Below are positions 1-5,556 of a stretch of 16,362 nucleotides of DNA, one piece after another. The notes beneath the pieces are model-generated. The model had not been told where the DNA came from. It searched no databases and worked only from the letters and a program-made list of their open reading frames with translations. Position numbers and translations under genes: made by a program. Source of the stretch: JANQIV01 sp050117315 (GTDB lineage: Bacteria > Bacteroidota > Ignavibacteria > Ignavibacteriales > Melioribacteraceae); contig JASFMY010000143.1 of assembly GCA_050117315.1 (NCBI GenBank), positions 1 to 16,362 on the forward strand, in the 5' to 3' direction. The stretch's first letter is position 1. Each line of letters starts with the position of its first letter.

Positions 1-83
1 TTCTATATTGGTTAACTCGATTTTCATTCTAACAAACTTAACCTTTTTCTATCTCTTTAAACAGTCCCAAACTTAATTTTTTT

Positions 84-1034
84 TTCGGATCGTGTATATT
101 TGGTAAATATGCGCCGGACGAAGCAGAGTACTATTACTACGTAAAAGACCACCTCGGCAGCACAAGGGCAGTAGTAGACGGTTCCGGCAACCCGAAAGAA
201 GCCTACGAATACTACCCTTTCGGAAAAATAGCAAGGTCGACAACAAATGCCGGAATAAACGTAGATGAAAAATTCACGGGTAAGGAATTAGATAATGACA
301 ATAACGAAAGAATATATTATTTTGGTAAAAGGTATTATGACGGAGATTTAGGGAAATGGCCTAGTCCTGATCCGCTAGCTCATAAGAGTCCAGGAGTATC
401 ACCGTATGCGTATTCCTTAAATAACCCTCAAAATATGATTGATCCTGATGGTAGACATCCTTGGTTAATTAGACTTTTACAAGCAGCACAGCGGTTTGCA
501 AACTCACCGGCAGGCAGAGCCATTCAAAGAAATGCAGGAAGGGCCTGGAATGCAACTAGGAATTTTGTAAGAAGAGATTGGCAAGGATTTACACAAAAAG
601 TTAGAAACCTACCAAACAGAGTAAGGAACGACGCAGTCAGAGTCTTTAATAGTGCTAAAAATTTGTTTGGCAGAGGGATTAATTTTAATGCAAGTAGTAA
701 CGTTAAAGGATTAAATGTAGGAGATTTGCAGAGGTTTAATATCGGTGGAGAAGTTAAGTTGGGTTTAAAAACAGCACAAGAAGCAAGCAAAGCGTTATCA
801 CAAGGTGGTGCTGGCATGGAGGGTGTAAAGGTTCAAGGTAGTGGAAAACTTATACAACTTTTTGATGCGGGAAGTGGAAATATTAAGGTAGTTGTGCAAA
901 AATTAGTTGATGGAAAAGTAACTGATACTTTTAATACAGTTGGTGAAGCAAGTAAATTAGGAATTCAAAATGCATCAGAGTTAATTAAAAAAGGAGCAGG
1001 ATATTTTAGTCATTTTGTTGGGGAGGTTAAGTAG
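84..1034 (+). CDS. 5'-truncated Rhs core with variable C-terminal domain
   Basis: The frame is open from 42 (stop at 39-41) but has no ATG, GTG or TTG before 435, so this is a gene fragment unless translation starts at 435 (199 residues). Rhs homology begins near 84-111. It shows the Rhs repeat-associated core: YYVKDHLGSTRAVVD, YEYYPFGK, GKELDNDNNERIYYFGKRYY and GKWPSPDPL, ending in the NNPQNMIDPDG motif that normally precedes the polymorphic tip. After DPDG come about 195 residues: first a basic Arg-rich stretch, then a Gly/Lys-rich tail that I do not recognise and in which I see no nuclease motif. In intact Rhs proteins this tip is the toxin. The gene downstream overlaps its stop codon by one base, as expected for a toxin-immunity pair. 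The missing YD-repeat part may be the fragment at 1595-2057. Confidence 0.75.
   Translation, partial: FGSCIFGKYAPDEAEYYYYVKDHLGSTRAVVDGSGNPKEAYEYYPFGKIARSTTNAGINVDEKFTGKELDNDNNERIYYFGKRYYDGDLGKWPSPDPLAHKSPGVSPYAYSLNNPQNMIDPDGRHPWLIRLLQAAQRFANSPAGRAIQRNAGRAWNATRNFVRRDWQGFTQKVRNLPNRVRNDAVRVFNSAKNLFGRGINFNASSNVKGLNVGDLQRFNIGGEVKLGLKTAQEASKALSQGGAGMEGVKVQGSGKLIQLFDAGSGNIKVVVQKLVDGKVTDTFNTVGEASKLGIQNASELIKKGAGYFSHFVGEVK
1020..1026 (+). promoter_or_regulatory. Strong Shine-Dalgarno for the GTG start at 1034
   Basis: GGGGAGG lies 7 nt before GTG at 1034, inside the last codons of the Rhs tip. With the TAGTG stop/start overlap, this fixes the unusual GTG start and implies translational coupling. Confidence 0.75.
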
Positions 1035-1345
1035 TGAAAATACATTTTAGAAACGAAGGAGAAACTCTTAGAATCTTTATTGAAGATGAGTACGATCTAT
1101 TTACTATTGAAAGTATACATGAGTTATTAAAAGATGATAAGAAATTTATAGGGGTCAGACGAGTATTGGTTGACTGTTCTAAACTAAAAACTATTGATAG
1201 TTTTGGAGGTGAAATATTTTTAGTGAAAAAGAAATATGACATAGAAAGAATTGAGTTTATAGGTTTAGATAATAAACTGTACCCAATATTTAATAATTTT
1301 TCACAACAATTCTTCAATGAGGATTTGATTAGAATAAGTTGTTGA
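1034..1345 (+). CDS. STAS-like small protein, candidate Rhs immunity/antitoxin
   Basis: A 103-residue cytoplasmic protein without signal peptide or membrane segment. The pattern at about residues 43-57 (RVLVDCSKLKTIDSF) followed by IERIEFIGLDNKLYPIF resembles STAS domains: a hydrophobic strand, then a D..xxxxxxDS loop, a helix, a strand and a final helix, as in SpoIIAA-type anti-sigma antagonists. This is pattern recognition, not a search result. The Ser of 'IDS' sits where SpoIIAA-like proteins carry their phosphorylated Ser. The GTG start overlaps the Rhs stop (TAGTG) and has a strong ribosome site. Position and coupling suggest it protects against the preceding Rhs tip. Alternatives are an unrelated immunity fold with the same strand pattern, or a stray STAS gene. 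A hairpin 6 nt downstream probably ends the unit. Confidence 0.65.
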   Translation: MKIHFRNEGETLRIFIEDEYDLFTIESIHELLKDDKKFIGVRRVLVDCSKLKTIDSFGGEIFLVKKKYDIERIEFIGLDNKLYPIFNNFSQQFFNEDLIRISC

Positions 1346-1350
1346 TTAGT

Positions 1351-1387
1351 TTTTAAGGCTGGCACATTCACACTTGCCGGCCTAAAA
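1351..1387 (+). terminator. Stem-loop downstream of the Rhs/immunity unit
   Basis: AGGCTGGCA (1356-1364) pairs with TGCCGGCCT (1375-1383), nine pairs with one G-U and a 10-nt loop, extended by TTT/AAA outside. It starts 6 nt after the stop codon. There is no clean T tract on either strand, so it may be a processing or pausing hairpin rather than a classical terminator. Confidence 0.4.
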
Positions 1388-1429
1388 TTTAAAGACGTTA
1401 AGTCGTGACATTAGACAGCGAGAATTTAC

Positions 1430-1507
1430 ATAACGCGGAACTATTATGCAACACCCCCTACGGAATAAATGAGGGTTCCTTCGGGGGATGTCGCATAAAC
1501 GCGTTAT
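1430..1507. repeat. 78-bp imperfect palindrome, attC-like layout
   Basis: Nested arms: ATAACGCG (1430-1437) with CGCGTTAT (1500-1507), TTATGC (1444-1449) with GCATAA (1493-1498), and CCCCC (1454-1458) with GGGGG (1483-1487). The spacer between outer and middle arms is unequal (6 nt against 1 nt), leaving an unpaired bulge, and the apical loop is about 24 nt. Integron attC sites have this architecture, but the R box here (GTTATAG) does not fit GTTRRRY well and no integrase is present. It may equally be an IS end or a MITE. Confidence 0.5.
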
Positions 1508-1512
1508 AGCTT

Positions 1513-1535
1513 CCCCGTAATGTTTTTATACGGGG
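1513..1535. repeat. CCCCGTA hairpin
   Basis: CCCCGTA (1513-1519) and TACGGGG (1529-1535) form a 7-bp stem with a 9-nt loop. The ATG at 1520 lies in this loop, which argues that the first ATG of the following open frame is not a natural start. Confidence 0.45.
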
Positions 1536-2236
1536 TAAACTCGCACAAAAAAAAGCTGTGGCGTGTATTTTCATGGCTGTCGAGAATCATTGCAACTCCA
1601 CAATACAACGGAAATATCTCATGGATGATGTGGAATAATTCTTCATTAACAGATCCGCATGGTCTTGTTGGTTATACATTTGATTACGACGATGCCGACA
1701 GGTTAAAGAAAGCCGATTACGGTTATTATTCAAGCGGATGGCAAACCACCTCTAAAAACGATGTAACAAACCTTCAGTACGACGATAACGGGAATATAAC
1801 TTCACTCAAACGTTACGATATTGACGGCAACTTGATGGACGATTTTACATACCATTATACTATGAGTTCATACGGTAATAGGCTGTTATATGTGGATGAT
1901 AACGCATCATCATCAATCGCGGATGATGATATAGACGACCAAGAGACCGGTAATTATACTTATGACGGAAACGGAAACATGACCGGCGACGCGGGAAAAA
2001 ATATAAGTTCTATAGAGTATGATATAAAAAATCTGCCGTACCAAATGGACTTCGGATTACTGAGCCTTCTTACATTAAGCACAATTGAGATAGATAATGA
2101 GATAACATATAAAGCCAAAGACACAATAAGAACTCAAAATACGGTAATTATTCTTTCGGGTGGCGATGTAAGATTTACTTCGGGCAATACAATTATATGC
2201 CCGTCAAATGGGAGCATGGATATTCAAAAGGTATAG
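1520..2236 (+). pseudogene. Rhs YD-repeat fragment fused to unrelated tail
   Basis: Open frame of 238 residues made of joined pieces. Residues 1-26 have no Rhs character and cover a hairpin and a GGCTGTCGAGAATC repeat (1575-1591). From about 1598 it is Rhs: PQYNGNISWMMW, VGYTFDYDDADRLKKADYGY, LQYDDNGNITSLKRYD, NYTYDGNGNMTGD and IEYDIKNLPYQMDFG, typical YD repeats just upstream of an Rhs core. At 2057 it leaves the Rhs pattern and continues with about 60 residues containing SGGDVRFTSGNTIICPSNGS. That tail recalls the 'V.F.AGN.I.L.PGF' segment found in Bacteroidota surface proteins and in N-terminal parts of long Rhs proteins (inference). The fragment lacks a proper start, the core and a tip, so I regard it as a remnant. 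In a complete gene this part would precede the core found at 84-434. Confidence 0.7.
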
Positions 2237-2299
2237 CTTTAAGTAAAGAACGAAGTGTCGTAATTTATTGGTTTATAATATGGTAACCGATAAATTCTA

Positions 2300-2385
2300 A
2301 GGTTATCGAGAACCCTTTATTGCCAGCCGAGGACCATTCCTCGGCTGATACTAATTCCTAGGTGATGCAAATTTTGCATCACCTA
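2300..2385. repeat. Two adjacent strong hairpins in the 2237-2532 gap
   Basis: CAGCCGAGGA (2324-2333) pairs perfectly with TCCTCGGCTG (2338-2347) around a CCAT loop. TAGGTGATGCAAA (2359-2371) pairs perfectly with TTTGCATCACCTA (2373-2385) around one T. The segment GGTTATCGAGAACC at 2301 precedes the first hairpin, like GGCTGTCGAGAACC at 4086 with the same CCAT loop, suggesting one hairpin family. I see no gene in the rest of the gap. Confidence 0.6.
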
Positions 2386-2532
2386 CATGGAAAACACATT
2401 CTTCAGCAGTCACGGATCTCGTATATATACTGACGGACAGAATCCTAGTGACCGATGCTGTAAAAAAAGATGAATGAGAATTTAGAATAGTTTTACAAGG
2501 TCTTTAGCTTAGCAGCTTTGCTATGACTATTT

Positions 2533-2799
2533 TCACAGATAATGTCCTTTAGCGGAGTGGATTAAAACTCTGTTATCAAGGACTTTATAAAGCAAACGGT
2601 GCTCTCGGCTTATTCTGCGAGACCAGAAACCCGGCAGGTTATACTTTAATTGTTCGGGTTTACCGGTACCGGTAAAAGGATGTTCGGTAAGTTCTTCAAG
2701 GAGAACGAGTAATTTTTTCAAAACTGTTTTATTGCCGGAATTTTTATGAAAGGCTATATCATCTTGTGCTTGTTTGGAAAAATCTAAATGGTAGGACAT
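2533..2799 (-). CDS. yoeB: YoeB-family mRNA interferase toxin
   Basis: An 88-residue protein matching the Txe/YoeB family (E. coli YoeB is 84 residues), a RelE-fold ribosome-dependent endoribonuclease. The family block GKPEQLKYNLPGFWSRRIS, then EHRLLYKV, then the C-terminal HY, is intact. The residues corresponding to catalytic Glu46, Arg65 and His83 of E. coli YoeB are Glu49, Arg68 and His86. The start ATG follows the antitoxin stop with no gap (TAAATG), so the two are one transcription unit with the antitoxin first. The partner is not the usual YefM type. No truncation is seen, so it is probably functional. Confidence 0.9.
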   Translation of the reverse strand: MSYHLDFSKQAQDDIAFHKNSGNKTVLKKLLVLLEELTEHPFTGTGKPEQLKYNLPGFWSRRISREHRLLYKVLDNRVLIHSAKGHYL

Positions 2800-3042
2800 T
2801 TAAACGCCTAAGAACTTTTGTAAATCTTTCATATCAACTCTTTTGAACTTACCATCTTCAAACTCTTTTTTACTTTTTTTTATTTTAGCTACAAACTCAG
2901 GATTGTAAGGACTTTTTCCCGATGAATCGGGACGGGCTTTAGAAATCTCGAACTTTATTTTCAGAGCCTGCAAAAAAGCTTTTAAGGCATTTACTTCTTC
3001 GGTCGTCTTTGGATGAGCTATAACTATATCTTGGATTTTCAT
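2800..3042 (-). CDS. DUF2683-like antitoxin paired with YoeB
   Basis: An 80-residue protein from the ATG at 3042. A start at 3111 would add 23 residues and one at 3081 would add 13. I prefer 3042 because a candidate promoter (3101-3129) overlaps the 3111 start and the family-like part begins with IVIAHPKTTEEVNALKAF. It resembles the short Bacteroidota DUF2683 proteins: an N-terminal beta-alpha unit with 'EEVNALKAFLQALKIKFEI', then YNPEFVAKIKKSKKEFEDG and a C-terminal 'RVDMKDLQKFL', the part likely to wrap the toxin. It lies directly upstream of yoeB with zero spacing, the normal antitoxin position. DNA binding is not evident from the sequence. The family name is from memory of its motif. Confidence 0.7.
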   Translation of the reverse strand: MKIQDIVIAHPKTTEEVNALKAFLQALKIKFEISKARPDSSGKSPYNPEFVAKIKKSKKEFEDGKFKRVDMKDLQKFLGV

Positions 3043-3100
3043 TTTGTTCTCTAAGTTTTTTATGTTCTCGGCTATTTTCATAAGTATAAGTTTTGACGTA

Positions 3101-3129
3101 AAAATATCCAATAAAGCTAATTATGTCAA
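3101..3129 (-). promoter_or_regulatory. Candidate promoter for the antitoxin-yoeB unit
   Basis: On the minus strand, TTGACA (3129-3124) and TATTTT (3106-3101) are separated by 17 nt. Transcription from here would begin near 3094, downstream of the ATG at 3111, supporting a start at 3081 or 3042. Confidence 0.4.
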
Positions 3130-3152
3130 CATTATAACATTTTATTTTTTAC

Positions 3153-3168
3153 CGGGAATATATTCCCG
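3153..3168. repeat. 16-bp perfect palindrome CGGGAATATATTCCCG
   Basis: A perfect inverted repeat 24 bp upstream of the candidate -35 box of the antitoxin-yoeB unit. It could be an operator for the toxin-antitoxin complex, or the edge of the GC-rich repeat patch at 3180-3345. Confidence 0.4.
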
Positions 3169-3179
3169 TTCACCCTATA

Positions 3180-3345
3180 CGCTCCTTCCGTAGCATGAGT
3201 GAGTAGAAAAACAAAAATCCATTGCGTCCCACCGTTCCCCGTAAAAAAGAACGGGGCAGGCACACTGTGGCATAATAGCTGGGTTTGAAGAAAAGGTTGC
3301 AAAAATAAACCCCTCTGAATGCCTGTCCACCTTAGTTATTTATAC
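3180..3345. repeat. GC-rich dispersed repeat patch with hairpin
   Basis: Non-coding. CCCCGT (3237-3242) and ACGGGG (3251-3256) flank an A-rich loop. The reverse complement of 3217-3258 (GCCTGCCCCGTTC...TTTTTTACGGGG...CGGTGGGACGCAATGG) recurs almost unchanged at 4493-4535 on the opposite strand. GCCTGTCCACC at 3321 belongs to the GCCTGYCCRCC family found at five other places in the window. Confidence 0.55.
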
Positions 3346-3390
3346 GAAGGTGGGGTCAGTGACGGTAGTGAAATATTACTACTAAAAGTA

Positions 3391-3419
3391 TTGACAATGG
3401 TATTAACATATGTTATACT
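3391..3419 (+). promoter_or_regulatory. Promoter and palindromic operator of the mazEF-like unit
   Basis: TTGACA (3391-3396), a 17-nt spacer and TATACT (3414-3419) form a near-consensus sigma-70 promoter 37 nt upstream of the antitoxin ATG. The palindrome AACATATGTT (3405-3414), extended by GTAT/ATAC with one offset base, overlaps the spacer and -10 box. This is where a ribbon-helix-helix antitoxin would bind for autorepression. Confidence 0.65.
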
Positions 3420-3455
3420 TAACTGAAATAAAAAACAATAAAATGAGATTACACT

Positions 3456-3713
3456 ATGGCAGGAGTAAAAACAGCAATATCGCTTGAAAAAAAGTTATTT
3501 GATAAAGTTAACGAATTAGCTGCGGAAATGCATATTTCCCGCAGCCGTTTATTTACCCAGGCTTTAAGAGAATATATAAAAAAAATCGAAAATAAAATTT
3601 TACTTTCCGATATAAATGCGGTTTATGAAGATTTTCCAGGTGAGGAAGAAGCAATGATTTCCCGTGTAATGAAAAACAAGCAGCGAAAAACAATTGAAAT
3701 TGAACCATGGTAA
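3456..3713 (+). CDS. Ribbon-helix-helix antitoxin (MazE/CopG type)
   Basis: An 85-residue protein. Residues 4-45 (VKTAISLEKKLFDKVNELA...ISRSRLFTQALREYI) are a classical ribbon-helix-helix unit: a short beta strand for DNA contact, then two helices with 'SRSRLF' in the turn. The C-terminal half (NAVYEDFPGEEEAMISRVM...IEIEPW) is the flexible tail that neutralises the toxin in this family. Its stop overlaps the toxin start by 7 nt, giving strict coupling. It likely represses its own promoter at the palindrome at 3405-3414. It is a full-length member of the family commonly found beside PemK/MazF toxins. Confidence 0.88.
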   Translation: MAGVKTAISLEKKLFDKVNELAAEMHISRSRLFTQALREYIKKIENKILLSDINAVYEDFPGEEEAMISRVMKNKQRKTIEIEPW

Positions 3714-4060
3714 TTAAACAGGGGGAAATTTACTGGATCAATCTTGGCGAGCCAAAGGGTTCTGAGCCGGGATATCGTCATCCTTTCGTTGTGGTTCAGA
3801 ACAATATTTTTAACATCAGTAAGATAAGTACAGTTGTCGTTTGTGCTTTAACATCGAACCTGAAAAGAGAAAAAGCTCCAGGAAATGTTATTCTTGAAAA
3901 AGGAGAAGCTAATTTACTAAAAAAAAGTGTCGTTAATATTTCACAAATTTATACGGTTAACAAGACTGATTTGTTAGAAAAAATTGGTCAAGTATCCCCA
4001 AAAAAGTTTCAAGAAGTACTTGCCGGTATTAAACTTCTTTTAGAACCACGGGAAATTTAA
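3707..4060 (+). CDS. MazF/PemK-family endoribonuclease toxin
   Basis: A 117-residue protein of normal MazF/PemK length. It starts with the typical 'GEIYWINLGEPKGSEPGYRHPFVVVQNN' strand-loop-strand and continues with VVVCALTSN and VVNISQIYTVNK, all diagnostic of the SH3-like barrel of sequence-specific mRNA interferases. Arg24 (GYRHP) and Thr49 (ALTS) match the catalytic Arg/Thr pair of MazF. It overlaps the antitoxin gene by 7 nt and is downstream of it. A GTCGAGAA hairpin follows 30 nt after the stop. The cleavage sequence cannot be read from the protein. Confidence 0.92.
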   Translation: MVIKQGEIYWINLGEPKGSEPGYRHPFVVVQNNIFNISKISTVVVCALTSNLKREKAPGNVILEKGEANLLKKSVVNISQIYTVNKTDLLEKIGQVSPKKFQEVLAGIKLLLEPREI

Positions 4061-4085
4061 CAATTTACGAGAAAAGAAATTTCAA

Positions 4086-4109
4086 GGCTGTCGAGAACCA
4101 TTTCTCGAC
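4086..4109. repeat. GTCGAGAA-CCAT-TTCTCGAC hairpin
   Basis: GTCGAGAA (4090-4097) and TTCTCGAC (4102-4109) pair perfectly around CCAT, 30 nt after the mazF-like stop. It has no T tract, so it may be a transcript 3' stabiliser or simply a dispersed hairpin. Related sequence occurs at 1575-1591 and 2301-2347. Confidence 0.5.
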
Positions 4110-4228
4110 ACGAAACATCTGAAAAATTAAGGGGCCTTATTATTGCACTGAATCTTTACTGCATTAATTTATATTGTCATTTCACATTTCGACTTAAATA
4201 GTTTTTGCTTTGGTGATTATTATGCAAT

Positions 4229-4285
4229 TTATTTGAGATACAGGGTTCTGTTTGTCTCTGTGCTCATAAAATAAATCTCAAATAA
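4229..4285 (+). promoter_or_regulatory. 11-bp inverted repeat in the leader of the HU-like fragment
   Basis: TTATTTGAGAT (4229-4239) and ATCTCAAATAA (4275-4285) are exact inverted copies separated by 35 nt, ending 18 nt before the ATG at 4304. In RNA this is a stem with a large loop close to the ribosome site; in DNA it could be an operator. It probably belonged to the once intact HU-like gene. The function is unknown. Confidence 0.4.
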
Positions 4286-4303
4286 CAAAAAATGAGGTAA
4301 ATG

Positions 4304-4573
4304 ATGGCAATTCGTTATTCGCTGTTTGAGAATTACCTAACTTCCGATCCGGACGATTACAGCGCAAAGGTATATCCCACGTGCGTTGCAAATCTTGAGG
4401 ACGTAATCGACCGGATGGTGGAAAGAGGCTCAACTGTTACGCGGGCCGACATCTTAAGCGTTATGGATGATTTTGAGCTTGCCCTGCAAAGCCTGCCCCG
4501 TTCTTTTTTACGGGAGTCGGTGGCAGCAATGGATTTTTTACCTCCCCAGTTTGCTTCATCCTCTCGAATTTAG
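4304..4573 (+). pseudogene. Truncated HU-family (Bacteroidota type) DNA-binding protein
   Basis: The N-terminal 55 residues or so (MAIRYSLFENYLTSDPDDYSAKVYPTCVANLEDVIDRM...STVTRADILSVMDDFELALQSL) match the N-terminal domain of the Bacteroidota HU-like DNA-binding proteins (PF14848 type, from memory), where 'LEDIIDRMVERGSTVTRADIL' is the hallmark. The expected continuation is absent. From about 4493 the frame runs into a GC-rich dispersed repeat and stops at 4573, so the last 25 or so residues are repeat-encoded. Family members are usually much longer. The ATG at 4304 is preferred over the one at 4301 because GAGG (4294-4297) lies 6 nt before it. The cause looks like insertion of, or recombination with, the repeat. 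Confidence 0.7.
4490..4545. repeat. GC-rich repeat breaking the HU-like gene
   Basis: GCCTGCCCCGTTCTTTTTTA, then CGGG and CGGTGGCAGCAATGGATTTTTT. This is an inverted copy of the sequence at 3217-3258. Part of it (CGGTGGCAGCAAT) recurs again at 6311-6323. Confidence 0.55.
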
Positions 4574-4618
4574 CCTTGTTTTACCTTTTTCGACAGTCTC
4601 GTTATACCGTATATCTAT

Positions 4619-4751
4619 AGAGTTTCTGCAAAATAAAAAGCCGGTCATTTCGAACCCGTCTTTTTGGCGGGAAATCTTTCAATTAGAGTATGATTTCAAA
4701 GATTTCTCCCTCCGGTCGAAATGTTTAGATATCTAATTTTGCAGAAACTCT
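4619..4751. mobile_element. 133-bp MITE-like palindromic element
   Basis: AGAGTTTCTGCAAAAT (4619-4634) and ATTTTGCAGAAACTCT (4736-4751) are perfect 16-bp terminal inverted repeats. Inside are degenerate inverted arms CATTTCGAAC...GGGAAATCTTT and AAAGATTTCTCCC...TCGAAATG, the same motif family as the element at 13,524-13,629. It codes for nothing. The right terminus reaches the first base of the vapC stop codon (TAA on the minus strand, 4753-4751), so it forms the 3' end of that transcript. No clear target duplication is visible. Confidence 0.7.
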
Positions 4752-5176
4752 TATGTACTTTTAGGAATGATAACTGGAATTACCTTTCTTTTATCTTTTC
4801 GATAAATTTTAAAGTCTCCATCTAGGGTACAAATTAAACTGCCTGAAATCTGTTCCGACATTCTAACTAAACAAGCATCTGCAAGTGACATAGATACATC
4901 ACTATATTTAGTCAACAGACTTAAAATCGATACAGTTTCAGATTCAAGGTGAAAAGGTATTTGTATTAATTCTCTTTCCAATAATTTGAATGTATTTTGA
5001 GCTCCATTTTCTGTATGTCTAAGCAAAAAACAAACCTCGGAAATTACTGCTTCACAAGTGAAGAAAGGAGGGGTCAATTGAGCAAACTGCATTACTGCCC
5101 ATTCATGAAAGTAATCTGATTTATTCAGAAATGCTACTAATGGACCAGTGTCTAATATTACTTTCTTGGATTTCAT
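4751..5176 (-). CDS. vapC: VapC-family PIN-domain ribonuclease toxin
   Basis: A 141-residue single PIN domain. The acidic residues expected for Mg2+-dependent RNA cleavage are present: Asp9 (VILDTGPLVAFL), Glu47 (AVISEVCFLL), Asp100 (SLADACLVRM) and Asp119/Asp121 (CTLDGDF). The length is normal for VapC. Its ATG overlaps the antitoxin stop (ATGA, 5173-5176). The gene ends exactly at a MITE-like inverted repeat. VapC toxins cut tRNA or rRNA; the target here cannot be inferred. Confidence 0.9.
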   Translation of the reverse strand: MKSKKVILDTGPLVAFLNKSDYFHEWAVMQFAQLTPPFFTCEAVISEVCFLLRHTENGAQNTFKLLERELIQIPFHLESETVSILSLLTKYSDVSMSLADACLVRMSEQISGSLICTLDGDFKIYRKDKRKVIPVIIPKST

Positions 5177-5412
5177 TTACCATATTCCGCTAGATATTTC
5201 TTGTTTGTCGAAAGATCTGCCGAGGCTTTTACGCTTCCAGCAATATCTTTAGCTAAATCATAAAATGTCCCTTGTCTTTCTAAATCATCACTATTGAAAT
5301 AGTCTAATAAAGCGTTTCTGACAATTTCTGATTTACTAATACCTTTACGCTTAGAATAACTTTTAAGTTTTTCTTTGATAGAACCGGGTATTTTTAATGT
5401 TAATGTCTCCAT
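5173..5412 (-). CDS. vapB: VapB-like ribbon-helix-helix antitoxin
   Basis: A 79-residue protein. METLTLKIPGSIKEKL...GISKSEIVRNALLDYF (first 40 residues) is a ribbon-helix-helix DNA-binding unit. The rest (FYDLAKDIAGSVKASADLSTNKKYLAEYGK) is the typical toxin-binding tail, with the 'DLSTNKKYL' motif common in VapB partners of PIN toxins. The ATG at 5412 is preferred to the in-frame GTG at 5415 because an AAAGG ribosome site fits it better. It overlaps vapC by 4 nt. It likely autoregulates through the inverted repeat at 5425-5453. Confidence 0.88.
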   Translation of the reverse strand: METLTLKIPGSIKEKLKSYSKRKGISKSEIVRNALLDYFNSDDLERQGTFYDLAKDIAGSVKASADLSTNKKYLAEYGK

Positions 5413-5424
5413 CACACACCTTTT

Positions 5425-5453
5425 GTATTACTTATCCGTCAAGAAGGTAATAC
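5425..5453 (-). promoter_or_regulatory. Inverted-repeat operator of vapBC
   Basis: GTATTAC (5425-5431) and GTAATAC (5447-5453) are exact inverted copies with a 15-nt spacer, just upstream of the vapB start. Spaced half-sites of this kind are usual for VapB ribbon-helix-helix binding. The minus strand also holds TTGACG within the spacer as a possible -35. Confidence 0.55.
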
Positions 5454-5556
5454 ATTTCATGGAAATAATCAACACTTTTTCTAATTTAAGAATTCAACAG
5501 TATACCGGGTAGCTAGGAGATGTCACATCTCCAAGTCCCATAAGAATCCGGCTGTT

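Noticed and set aside
1027..1371. Minus-strand 114-residue open frame
   Set aside because: It is the shadow of the STAS-like gene, which has a strong ribosome site and coupling to the Rhs fragment.
4467..4736. 89-residue open frame after the HU-like fragment
   Set aside because: It overlaps the HU-like fragment in another frame and reads through the GC-rich repeat and the 133-bp MITE-like element.
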